DNA from: Microvirga sp.
Lineage (GTDB): Bacteria > Pseudomonadota > Alphaproteobacteria > Rhizobiales > Beijerinckiaceae
Assembly (NCBI GenBank): GCA_031181145.1
Contig: JAPSLB010000011.1
Location: forward strand, 50,665-114,664
DNA length: 64,000 bases
Direction of reading: 5' to 3'
In this document: positions 56,713 to 64,000 of the stretch, piece after piece
Layout of the letters: each line of letters begins with the position of its first letter
Numbering within the stretch: position 1 is the first letter of the stretch
Translations under genes and position numbers: made by a program
The notes under the pieces: generated by a model
Seen by the model: only the letters and a program-made list of their open reading frames with translations
Databases searched by the model: none
What the model was told of the DNA's origin: nothing

Positions 56713-57705
56713 ATGCCGTCACCTGATACGATCCCGATCATCGTCGCGCTTTTGGCGGCAGTTTCCATGTTAGGCCTGCTTGCCGTCGTCTTCTACTCGC
56801 GCCTCGACAAGAGCTTCGAAGGACAGAAGCGGTTGGCTGCGATCGGGGCAACGAGTCCTGCGAAGGGCCGCTCCGCCCGATCCGAGGAATCCAAGCGCCG
56901 GGAGATCGAAAAGACCTTGCGCGAGATGGAGGAAAAGCAGAAGTCGGTGAAGAGCGCGCGACCATCCCTCATCGTCAGAATGAGGCAGGCGGGTCTGTCC
57001 TGGAGCGCGGGAACCTATTATCTCTCCTCCGCACTTGCCGGAGGCGGCGCTTTCGCAGTTCTGCTGGCTTCCTTCGACATCGGTCTCCTGCCTCCGCTCG
57101 GCTTCGGCATCGCTGCCGGGCTGCTGGGCCCCCACGTCTACGTGAACATTCGCCGTGCCCGCCGTTTCAAGAAATTCACCAAGGACTTTCCAAATGCCAT
57201 CGACGTCATCGTGCGCGGCGTCAAATCCGGCCTGCCGGCCGTGGATTGCCTCAGGATCGTCTCGGTCGAGGCCCAGGAGCCCCTGCGGGAAGAATTCAGA
57301 GAAATCGTTGAGGACCAGACGCTCGGCCTTCCCATAGACCAGGCCGTTCAGCGGCTGCCTGAGCGCATTCCCCTTGCGGAGGCGAAGTTCTTTGCCATCG
57401 TGGTCTCTCTGCAGAGCCGTACCGGCGGCAGCCTGGCCGAGGCGCTCGGCGGCTTGTCCAAGGTCCTCCGGGAACGTCAGAAGCTGCAGGGGAAGATCCG
57501 TGCCATGAGCGCCGAGGCCAAGACGTCGGCTGTCATCATCGGATCCCTGCCCGTCATCGTTCTCGTCCTCCTGAATCTGTCGTCGCCGGCTTACATCGAA
57601 CCCTTGTTGATGACCTTCGCCGGGAGGCTGATCCTTGCGGGTTGCGTGGCCTGGATGACGATCGGCGTGCTCGTCATGTGGAAAATGATCCGGTTCGATT
57701 TCTGA
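56713..57705 (+). CDS. tadB: TadB, inner-membrane Flp pilus platform protein
   Basis: This is a 330-residue GspF-like membrane protein. An N-terminal helix (IIVALLAAVSMLGLLAVVFYSRL) and charged segment precede two helices near 100-145 and the cytoplasmic GspF domain: FTKDFPNAIDVIVRGVKSGLPAVDCLRIV, RTGGSLAEALGGLSKVLRERQKL and a final pair of helices. It forms the platform with TadC. It follows cpaF after 21 bases with GGAG upstream. Confidence 0.94.
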   Translation: MPSPDTIPIIVALLAAVSMLGLLAVVFYSRLDKSFEGQKRLAAIGATSPAKGRSARSEESKRREIEKTLREMEEKQKSVKSARPSLIVRMRQAGLSWSAGTYYLSSALAGGGAFAVLLASFDIGLLPPLGFGIAAGLLGPHVYVNIRRARRFKKFTKDFPNAIDVIVRGVKSGLPAVDCLRIVSVEAQEPLREEFREIVEDQTLGLPIDQAVQRLPERIPLAEAKFFAIVVSLQSRTGGSLAEALGGLSKVLRERQKLQGKIRAMSAEAKTSAVIIGSLPVIVLVLLNLSSPAYIEPLLMTFAGRLILAGCVAWMTIGVLVMWKMIRFDF

Positions 57706-57713
57706 GGTGCAGG

Positions 57714-58685
57714 ATGATCTTCGAAGTCGTTTCACGAAACCTGCAGTTCCTGACGGCGCTTTCGGCGGCTCTCTCCGTCTCCGCCGCCGTCATTTTGGTG
57801 TCTTGGCCCTATCTCCAGCGCGATCCGCTCAGCGCGAGAATGGCTCAGGTCGCCAACGAGCGCGAACGCATCAGGGTTCGCGAGCGCAATCGCCTCAACC
57901 AGCAGAGCTCCAAGGTCTCCCTGCGGAGCGAGCCCAAGCGCCTGTTCAAGGAGATCGTCGACCGGCTCAATCTTTCCAAACAGGCCGACAATGACGAACT
58001 GACCCTGATGCTGCGGCAGGCCGGATATCGCGGCAGAAGTCCCATCGTCGCATTCCTGGCCATCAGACAGCTCGCGCCTGTCGGGATGCTTCTTCTGTCC
58101 GCGTTCTATGTTTTCGTGATCCTGAATTTGCAGCAGCCTCTCGTCGTGAAGCTCCTCATCGTCGCACTGGCTGCAGGCTTCGGCTATTTCGTTCCGAATC
58201 TCTATATCAGGAACAAAATCGCAAAGCGGCAGGCGTCGATCCGGCGCTCGTGGCCCGATGCTCTGGACCTCCTCCTGATCTGCGTGGAATGCGGCATGGG
58301 GATCGACGGCAGCTTCCGAAAGGTCGCCGAGGAGATCGGCTTGCAATCTCCCGAGCTTGCCGAGGAGCTGAGCCTCACGACGGCGGAGCTCTCCTATCTG
58401 CAGGATCGCCGGAAGGCTTTCGAGAATCTGGGCGACCGCACGGGATTGGAGGGGGTCAAGGCGGTCGTGACCAGCCTCATCCAGGCTGAGAAATACGGCA
58501 CGTCCCTGGGGCAGTCCCTGCGTGTGCTGGCCCAGGAAAACCGGGACATGCGAATGGCGGAGGCGGAGAAGAAGGCCGCCGCTCTCCCGCCGAAGCTGAC
58601 GGTGCCGATGATCATGTTTTTCCTTCCGGTTCTTTTCGTGGTCATTCTGTCGCCGGCTGCCATCAGTTATCTGGGACTGCACTAG
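57714..58685 (+). CDS. tadC: TadC, inner-membrane Flp pilus platform protein
   Basis: This is a 323-residue GspF-like partner of TadB. The order is one N-terminal helix, a basic coiled segment (ANERERIRVRERNRLNQQ), DELTLMLRQAGYRGRSP, two central helices, then SWPDALDLLLICVECGMGIDGSFRKVAEEIG, the GspF domain, and a C-terminal helix (FFLPVLFVVILSPAAISYL). It begins eight bases after tadB; the open frame extends upstream but the ATG at 57714 is preceded by GAGG. Confidence 0.94.
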   Translation: MIFEVVSRNLQFLTALSAALSVSAAVILVSWPYLQRDPLSARMAQVANERERIRVRERNRLNQQSSKVSLRSEPKRLFKEIVDRLNLSKQADNDELTLMLRQAGYRGRSPIVAFLAIRQLAPVGMLLLSAFYVFVILNLQQPLVVKLLIVALAAGFGYFVPNLYIRNKIAKRQASIRRSWPDALDLLLICVECGMGIDGSFRKVAEEIGLQSPELAEELSLTTAELSYLQDRRKAFENLGDRTGLEGVKAVVTSLIQAEKYGTSLGQSLRVLAQENRDMRMAEAEKKAAALPPKLTVPMIMFFLPVLFVVILSPAAISYLGLH

Positions 58686-58696
58686 GAGTTCGAACG

Positions 58697-60034
58697 ATGA
58701 ACGCCCTTCGCCTGCGGATATCGTACTTGTGGCCCGCTTTTCTGCGGCCTGAGCGGATTGGAAAACCGCTCCGGGCCTTCGCGAGAGCAGAGCGCGGCGC
58801 GGCCGCGATGTTCTTCGCGCTGAGTTCTCCGGTTTGGCTCGGGGGGCTCGCGTTAGGGGCGGAGGTGGGGAGTTGGTACTACTTCCAACAGAAGCTCCAG
58901 GCCACCGCCGATGCCGTGGCGCTCAGCGTTGCAGCGCGTGTGGGCACGGGGCCATCGCAGGCGGAACTCGATCATCTTACCAACGATTTTTTGGGGAGAA
59001 ATCAGTTCAGCTTTTCCCAAGGATCGTGGACGGTGACGCTCTCTGAGCCTCGTCAAGAATCCGTTTTCGTCGATGGAAGTACCGTCAATGTGGAACTGAC
59101 GAGATCCGTCAGGCGCTTTCTGAGCGGGATTTTCGAGCCAGGCGAATTTGTCATTCGTGCGAATGCGTCGGCGCAGGTTCACAAAGCAACCGAAGGGTGC
59201 GTTCTAGCTCTCGGCCTGACGCCCAGCCAAGGGCTGCAACTTTTGAACGCCAATATCCAGGTGGCCGGCTGCGAAGTACTTTCGAACGGGAACATGATCT
59301 CCGTATGGTCGGATTCGAGGCTTGTGACGGACTGCGCCCGGAGCACGGCGAATTTCAACATTCATGGGACTCTGAGCGTAGGCTGCCGGAACGGGCAACC
59401 GGTCTCTCACGCAGGCTTTACGCTGGATCCGTATTTCGACCTCCCGGACTTGGACCTGAGCCTCGTGGGTGACTGCTCTACAGCTGGAACCGTCAACATA
59501 AGGAACAATGACGATTGGAATCAGATAGATCCGACCGTCCTGAACGGCAGACGATACGCTTACATGTGCCCGGGCCGGAATTTGAGCATACAGGGAACGG
59601 GAACTGGATTCATCACCGTGCCGGATTGGACATTCATTTTCGACGGATCTAATTTGAGCGTAAGCAACACGAACCTTACTGGTCTCAACGTATCGTTCTA
59701 TTTTGCCAATGGCGGGCGCGCTGGCATTTTTGCGCCAAGTCAACGGATAATATTAACGTCCAATGATGCGCACGGCATGCTTTTCAGGGGAGCAAAAACC
59801 AATAGCGGTGTGAGTAACAACCAGATTATTGTTGGAGCAGGGTCCGCTCTCAGGGGAGCTGTTTATTTTCCGGCTTCGGAGGTCTATTTTCAGACAAGTG
59901 GGTTCATTGACGGTTGCCCGCAGATCATTGGGCGGACAGTTTCTCTCCTCGGAACATGGCAGCTGGCTGGCCCCTGCCGGGCTCCCGGAGTTCGTCCGAT
60001 CGTCGCGTCACGGAGCGTGGATCTCACCCAGTAG
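58697..60034 (+). CDS. TadG-like pilus-associated protein
   Basis: This is a 445-residue protein. ERGAAAMFFALSSPVWLGGLALGAEVGSWYYFQQKLQATADAVAL near the start matches the TadG N-terminal membrane segment. The large extracellular/periplasmic part contains several cysteines (EGCVLALGL, VAGCEVL, VTDCARS, VGCRNG, GDCSTAG) and many short beta-strand repeats suggestive of a beta-helix. There is no clear von Willebrand A domain, unlike many TadG proteins. AGGAG precedes the ATG. It ends the tad locus; the last 250 residues use less GC-rich codons. Confidence 0.82.
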   Translation: MNALRLRISYLWPAFLRPERIGKPLRAFARAERGAAAMFFALSSPVWLGGLALGAEVGSWYYFQQKLQATADAVALSVAARVGTGPSQAELDHLTNDFLGRNQFSFSQGSWTVTLSEPRQESVFVDGSTVNVELTRSVRRFLSGIFEPGEFVIRANASAQVHKATEGCVLALGLTPSQGLQLLNANIQVAGCEVLSNGNMISVWSDSRLVTDCARSTANFNIHGTLSVGCRNGQPVSHAGFTLDPYFDLPDLDLSLVGDCSTAGTVNIRNNDDWNQIDPTVLNGRRYAYMCPGRNLSIQGTGTGFITVPDWTFIFDGSNLSVSNTNLTGLNVSFYFANGGRAGIFAPSQRIILTSNDAHGMLFRGAKTNSGVSNNQIIVGAGSALRGAVYFPASEVYFQTSGFIDGCPQIIGRTVSLLGTWQLAGPCRAPGVRPIVASRSVDLTQ

Positions 60035-60493
60035 CGCACCTGCTGAGTGGAGAGGAGCCGTGGCTGATGCACTGACCGGCGTCGGCTCTTTCTCCGGTCA
60101 ACGTGATCGCCGCTGCCTGTCGGCTGTTGCGAAAGTGGATATTCCCATGAGGCGCTCAAGGCCTCCGCCGCAGCGGCAGAATCGAATGCCGTTTCACACG
60201 GGCCGGCCGCTCAGGGTGGCTTTTGGCCAACGAAAGCTCGATTGGCAGTAAAAGGGCATTCCGCCTCGCGAGTGCTGCGCGTGCGGACCTTCTTGCATCG
60301 ATCCGAAGGCAGGACGATTTTCGCCTGCTTGGTAGAGGATTATCGTCACCGTCGTTAGGGGAGGAATGCGTCACCAGCCTGTTTCGGGTTCGTTGCAGCC
60401 CTGGATGCGGGGCACGATCGAACAACTGGATCGAGAACAGTCTGTGACGCTACCCTGGCATGGTCGGACTTCCACCGCAGGCACCGGCTCCGC
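60035..60493. other. Gap between the tad locus and the phosphorelay operon
   Basis: About 460 bases lie between the convergent ends of the tadG-like gene and the hybrid kinase gene. I see no credible gene; the open frames are short and arginine-rich. No strong terminator hairpin with a T-run is evident for either side. Confidence 0.55.
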
Positions 60494-63196
60494 TCATGCC
60501 GTCTTTGAGGGCCAACCTGCGGTCTCCCCAAGCATCCGTGCGATCGCTGTGCTGGCTTCGCTCGCCGAGCGGCGCGCCGCCTCCAGCGGCATCGTGAGAT
60601 CAGCCTCGTGGTTGCAAGCCTGCTCGAGGGCGGCGCAGTGCTCCGCAATTCCGTAGAAGCCCAGGAGAGCGGCCTGCGAGATGAGCGCATGGGCCTGCTT
60701 GGCCATCTGCTGGCGATCCAGCACGATGGCCTCGCCCGAGAACAGTGCCTTGAGCTGCTCTTCGAGCCGGCGAAGCCAATGGTCGACCCGTTCCGCTCCC
60801 ATCATGTTCCTGAATTCCAGGAAGCTCTCCTCGTTGAAGCCGGATGGCGCCTGTCTCGCCAGGGGAGGGCCGAGAGGCTTCTCCGGAACGGGGCTTCGTT
60901 CATCCTGGACGGGCAGCCACTCGGCGAGCTTCCGCAACAGGTCCTCGCGTTTCATGGGCTTGCCGATATGGTCGTTCATGCTGGCCTGCTTGAAATGCCT
61001 CACTTGCTGAGGCAGCACGTTGGCCGTCATGGCGATGATCGGAATGCCGCTCAGCGGTGGAGGCAATGCGCGAATGGCGCGGGTTGCCGAAATGCCATCC
61101 ATACCGGGCATCTGCACGTCCATCAGGATGAGATCGTAAGACTTGCGTTGAACGGCATCGACGGCTTCGCTGCCGTTCCATGCGGTATCAACCTCATGGC
61201 CTTCCGCCTCCAGAAGATATCTTGCGAGTTCCTGATTGACATCGATATCTTCGGCCAGAAGAATCCGCGACGGTGCTGTCTTGGGCAGGTTCTTGTTCTG
61301 GTTCCGTGGTGTTAAAGCGATCTCTCCGCGGGGCAGTGACAGCTCGATCCAGAACGTCGATCCTCGGCCCTCCTCGCTTTCGACGCCGATTTCGCCGCCC
61401 ATCAATTCGATCAGGCGTTTCGAAATCGCCAGACCAAGGCCGGTTCCGCCGAATTCGCGACTGATGGATCGGTCGACTTGAGAGAAGCGCCTGAACAGAC
61501 GGTCACGCTTTTCAGGTGCAATTCCGATCCCGGTGTCGATCACAGAGATGCGGACGACCTCTCCCTTTTGCGACGAACCCTTGTACTGCGCGCGGGCCGT
61601 AATATGGCCTTCGCGAGTGAACTTGACGGCATTGTTGAGGAGATTGAGCAGGATCTGACGAAGGCGCGTTTCATCGCCCACCAGAATGTTGGGGATATCG
61701 GCATCCCACTCGGTCCGCAAAGGCACTCCCTTTTTCTCCGCGCCGCTGCTGACGATTGATACCGTGTTGTCGATCAGGGAGATCAGCGAGAACGGCTCTT
61801 GCTGAAGGACGACCTGGTCCGCTTCGATGCTTGAGAAGTCCAGTACGTCGTTGGCGACCGTCAGGAGAGCGGAGGCTGAGACCTGGATCAGCTCGGCATA
61901 TCGGCGCTGCTGGGCCTCGAGCGTCCCGTCAAGCAGGCGCTCGGTATATCCTATGATGCCGTTCAAAGGGGTGCGGATTTCATGGCTCATGGTCGCCAGG
62001 AAGTCCGTCTTCGCATTGTTGGCGAGCCTAGCCTCGCCCAGGGCATTTTCTGCGACATCCTTCGCCGCGAGGAGTTCGTGTTCCCGGTCGGCGACCGCCT
62101 TCGCCATCCGGTTGAGAACACGGCCCAGGAGTCTGACCTCGCCTGCGCCCCCCTCCGGATAGCGCACGGTGAAATCTCCGTGCTCGAGGGCTCGGGCCGT
62201 GTACACCAGATCCCGCAACGGCCGAAGGATGAGAAGCTCCGCCCCGAGTATTCCAAGGATGATGGAGCCACCGATGATGAGAGTGATGAGGCTCAAGCGA
62301 AACCGGAGAACGCCATTGATCTCCCCGATGACCGAGTTGTGATTGATGCCGAGCGCGAAAATCGCATCCGTGTAGGGGAGGGGCCGGAAGATGAAGAGGC
62401 GGAGCTTACCGCTGAAGTCGATGACCTCGGTCGCTCCTTCGGAATGAGCAATGGCTTTCTGCGCGGCAGGGCGATTTCCGACGCTGACCCCCACAAGATC
62501 GTCCATGGGCGGATAATGCATGACCAGCATTCCCTTCTGGTCGACCAGGAACATGCTGATATCTGCTGGAAGTTCGCCTTGTCCGGAGACGCTCCGGAAG
62601 AGGTTCGCGGCGATTTCCAAAGAGAGAATTCCGATCACGCGCCCATTGTGGATGACCGGATTGGCCGCCGTCATGGTCAACGCGCCGGTCTTCCTGTCGG
62701 TGCCGAGATCGCCGAGAACGAAGCCTTGCTCTTGAAGGGCTCTGTTGTAGGCTTCCCTTCCGCTGACGTCGAAGCCCCTCAACATGGCCCTGTCCGCGCA
62801 TGTCACATTCCCCGCGGGATCGGAGAGCTGAAGCGAAGTGGCCCACTGATGCAAGAGGACGTGGCGCGACAGGATGGCGTCGCATGCGGAGCCGCCCGTG
62901 CGAATCTCGGGCATCTCGGCAAGCACGCCCAACATGGTGCGGGCATCGTCTGCGATTCTGCGTTGATTGCCCAGGGCGTGTGAAACGAGGAGTTCAGCCC
63001 GTTCGTGAGTGACACGGATCGCCCAGTCACGCTCGTTGCTTGCGAACTGAACCAGGGCAGCCACGAGAGGAGCAAGTGCGGCAATGCCGATGAGGAGGAA
63101 TCGCCAAACGAGGCTTCTGTGATGCAGCCAACCTATCGCGGCTTTACTGGACATGGAGTTCGCGTCTCTTGGCTGATGCCGGCTGGGATCAGCCAA
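60494..63196 (-). CDS. Hybrid sensor histidine kinase with Cache sensor, receiver and HPt domains
   Basis: This is a membrane kinase of up to 900 residues. TM1 ([19 protein letters not shown]), a periplasmic Cache-type sensor, TM2 near 305 and HAMP are followed by HisKA with [15 protein letters not shown] (His near 404), HATPase ([39 protein letters not shown]), a receiver (about 640-755; [14 protein letters not shown]) and a C-terminal HPt domain ([18 protein letters not shown], His near 833). It therefore carries a complete internal relay. A shorter start at 63154 is possible. The NarL-type regulator gene lies six bases upstream. Confidence 0.93.
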   Translation of the reverse strand: MADPSRHQPRDANSMSSKAAIGWLHHRSLVWRFLLIGIAALAPLVAALVQFASNERDWAIRVTHERAELLVSHALGNQRRIADDARTMLGVLAEMPEIRTGGSACDAILSRHVLLHQWATSLQLSDPAGNVTCADRAMLRGFDVSGREAYNRALQEQGFVLGDLGTDRKTGALTMTAANPVIHNGRVIGILSLEIAANLFRSVSGQGELPADISMFLVDQKGMLVMHYPPMDDLVGVSVGNRPAAQKAIAHSEGATEVIDFSGKLRLFIFRPLPYTDAIFALGINHNSVIGEINGVLRFRLSLITLIIGGSIILGILGAELLILRPLRDLVYTARALEHGDFTVRYPEGGAGEVRLLGRVLNRMAKAVADREHELLAAKDVAENALGEARLANNAKTDFLATMSHEIRTPLNGIIGYTERLLDGTLEAQQRRYAELIQVSASALLTVANDVLDFSSIEADQVVLQQEPFSLISLIDNTVSIVSSGAEKKGVPLRTEWDADIPNILVGDETRLRQILLNLLNNAVKFTREGHITARAQYKGSSQKGEVVRISVIDTGIGIAPEKRDRLFRRFSQVDRSISREFGGTGLGLAISKRLIELMGGEIGVESEEGRGSTFWIELSLPRGEIALTPRNQNKNLPKTAPSRILLAEDIDVNQELARYLLEAEGHEVDTAWNGSEAVDAVQRKSYDLILMDVQMPGMDGISATRAIRALPPPLSGIPIIAMTANVLPQQVRHFKQASMNDHIGKPMKREDLLRKLAEWLPVQDERSPVPEKPLGPPLARQAPSGFNEESFLEFRNMMGAERVDHWLRRLEEQLKALFSGEAIVLDRQQMAKQAHALISQAALLGFYGIAEHCAALEQACNHEADLTMPLEAARRSASEASTAIARMLGETAGWPSKTA

Positions 63197-63202
63197 GTCT
63201 GT

Positions 63203-63886
63203 CTAATGGGTCTTGATCAGATGCAGGTCTTCAAGGCACGCGCGCATGCCAGCGACAGCCGCAGCTGCGCGATTGTTGACCCCGAAATGCCGGAAGATTG
63301 CTGCGAGGTGGACCTTCACCGTTCCCTCTCCCAGCTTGAGAGCCAATGCGATTTCCTTGTTCGACTTACCCTTGATCAGAAGGTCGAGAACTTCTCGCTG
63401 CCGCCGCGTGAGCATGAATGCCGGATCGACCTCGTTCGGCTCCCCCTGTCCGGTCTCTGTCGGGAGCTCGTCCTCGGAAGGAGCCTCGACATCTGCCAGC
63501 AAGGCAGGCACATAAAGACTGCCGTCGAGGACTGTCTGGAGCGCTCCCGTCAGCTCTGGGATGCTGAGGCTCTTCGGCACATATCCGTGGACGCCCGCCT
63601 CCAAGGAGAGAAGGATGTCGCGCCGGGATTGGGAGCCGGAAACGACGGCGACTCTCGCGTGCGGAAAGCTTTCCCTGACGATTCTCAGATTCGTCGGTGT
63701 CTTCATCCCGGGCATTGAAAGATCGAACAATGCGGCGGAGACGTCGGAGTTCTGATCAAGGCATTCAAGGGCCTCGTCAAGGGATCCGACCTCCATGATG
63801 CGTGAGAACCCGAGTTGCCTCGTCAGGATGGCGCTCATCGCCATCCGGAAGTAGCTGTCGTCGTCAGCAATAAGACCTATACGCAT
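63203..63886 (-). CDS. NarL/FixJ-family response regulator
   Basis: This is a 227-residue regulator. The receiver has IADDDSYFRMAM, phospho-acceptor Asp in LFDLSMPGM and lysine in YVPKSLSIPEL. The LuxR-type helix-turn-helix has LTRRQREVLDLLIKGKSNKEIALALKLGEGTVKVHLAAIFRHFGVNNR. The ATG at 63886 has GGAGAAGG just upstream; the more distal ATG lies within that site. It is first of the operon with the hybrid kinase and is the likely final acceptor of that relay. Its targets are unknown; the adjacent pilus locus is the obvious candidate. Confidence 0.93.
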   Translation of the reverse strand: MRIGLIADDDSYFRMAMSAILTRQLGFSRIMEVGSLDEALECLDQNSDVSAALFDLSMPGMKTPTNLRIVRESFPHARVAVVSGSQSRRDILLSLEAGVHGYVPKSLSIPELTGALQTVLDGSLYVPALLADVEAPSEDELPTETGQGEPNEVDPAFMLTRRQREVLDLLIKGKSNKEIALALKLGEGTVKVHLAAIFRHFGVNNRAAAAVAGMRACLEDLHLIKTH

Positions 63887-64000
63887 GGCCTTCTCCAATG
63901 CTTGTGCATCGTTGCAATTGCAATTCGCTCATGGAGAGCAGACGTCAGCACCGGGACCGCGTCACACTTGCGGGCCGCAGGATGAGTCTGCGCTACTTAT

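Overview
This 64 kb window reads as a chromosomal segment of a high-GC alphaproteobacterium of the order Hyphomicrobiales. The gene order mnmG-rsmG-parA-parB, the leuS-lptE-holA and ftsK-lolA-xthA clusters, glnK-amtB, ccm genes and a tad/cpa Flp-pilus locus all point there. A Methylobacteriaceae-like host such as Microvirga is my guess at family level, not something the sequence proves. There is no rRNA, tRNA, insertion sequence, integrase, prophage or CRISPR array. Nearly all of it is ordinary vertically inherited backbone.

Layout. 1-3.5 kb: the origin-proximal partition region (mnmG 3' end, rsmG with an embedded parS-like site, parA, parB). 3.9-8.1 kb (minus): leuS-lptE-holA. 8.3-10 kb: a YggS-type PLP protein and an orphan DNA methyltransferase. 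10-12.9 kb: L,D-transpeptidase and ATP-grasp pair, then an OmpR-type response regulator with a cyclic-nucleotide-binding protein. 13-19.7 kb (minus): chemoreceptor, xthA, lolA, ftsK, with a CtrA-type box before ftsK. 19.8-22.2 kb: a copper delivery cluster (small Cys/His-rich secreted protein, YcnI-PCuAC fusion, Sco1) and an SMR pump. 22.3-24.1 kb (minus): glnK-amtB behind a sigma-54 promoter with two matching upstream palindromes. 24.3-29.6 kb: CPCC protein, tesB, a ubiquinone hydroxylase and a large RTX protein. 29.7-34 kb (minus): ppa, a GNAT protein behind a second CtrA-type box, and acnA. 34.2-38.4 kb: cytochrome c maturation genes ccmAB and ccmCDG, split by an opposing M23 peptidase gene. 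38.4-47.5 kb: UPF0178 protein, membrane class III cyclase, yciB, ftsY, an RluA-type pseudouridine synthase, mtaB, dapF, a secreted GyrI-like protein and a metallo-beta-lactamase-fold hydrolase.

47.8-60 kb is a nearly complete Flp (Tad) pilus locus in three transcription blocks. The secretin gene cpaC and a short lipoprotein run leftward. A TPR lipoprotein, the pilin, cpaA, cpaB, cpaE and two tadE genes run rightward. cpaF, tadB, tadC and a tadG-like gene form the last block. The pilin block and the cpaF block share an almost identical promoter with a conserved upstream element. 60.5-63.9 kb (minus) holds a NarL-type response regulator and a hybrid histidine kinase with its own receiver and HPt domains, enough for a phosphorelay beside the pilus genes.

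A family of REP-like palindromic elements lies in several intergenic gaps. The most interesting signals are regulatory: the duplicated tad promoter, the two CtrA-type boxes, and the sigma-54/NtrC-like architecture of glnK-amtB.
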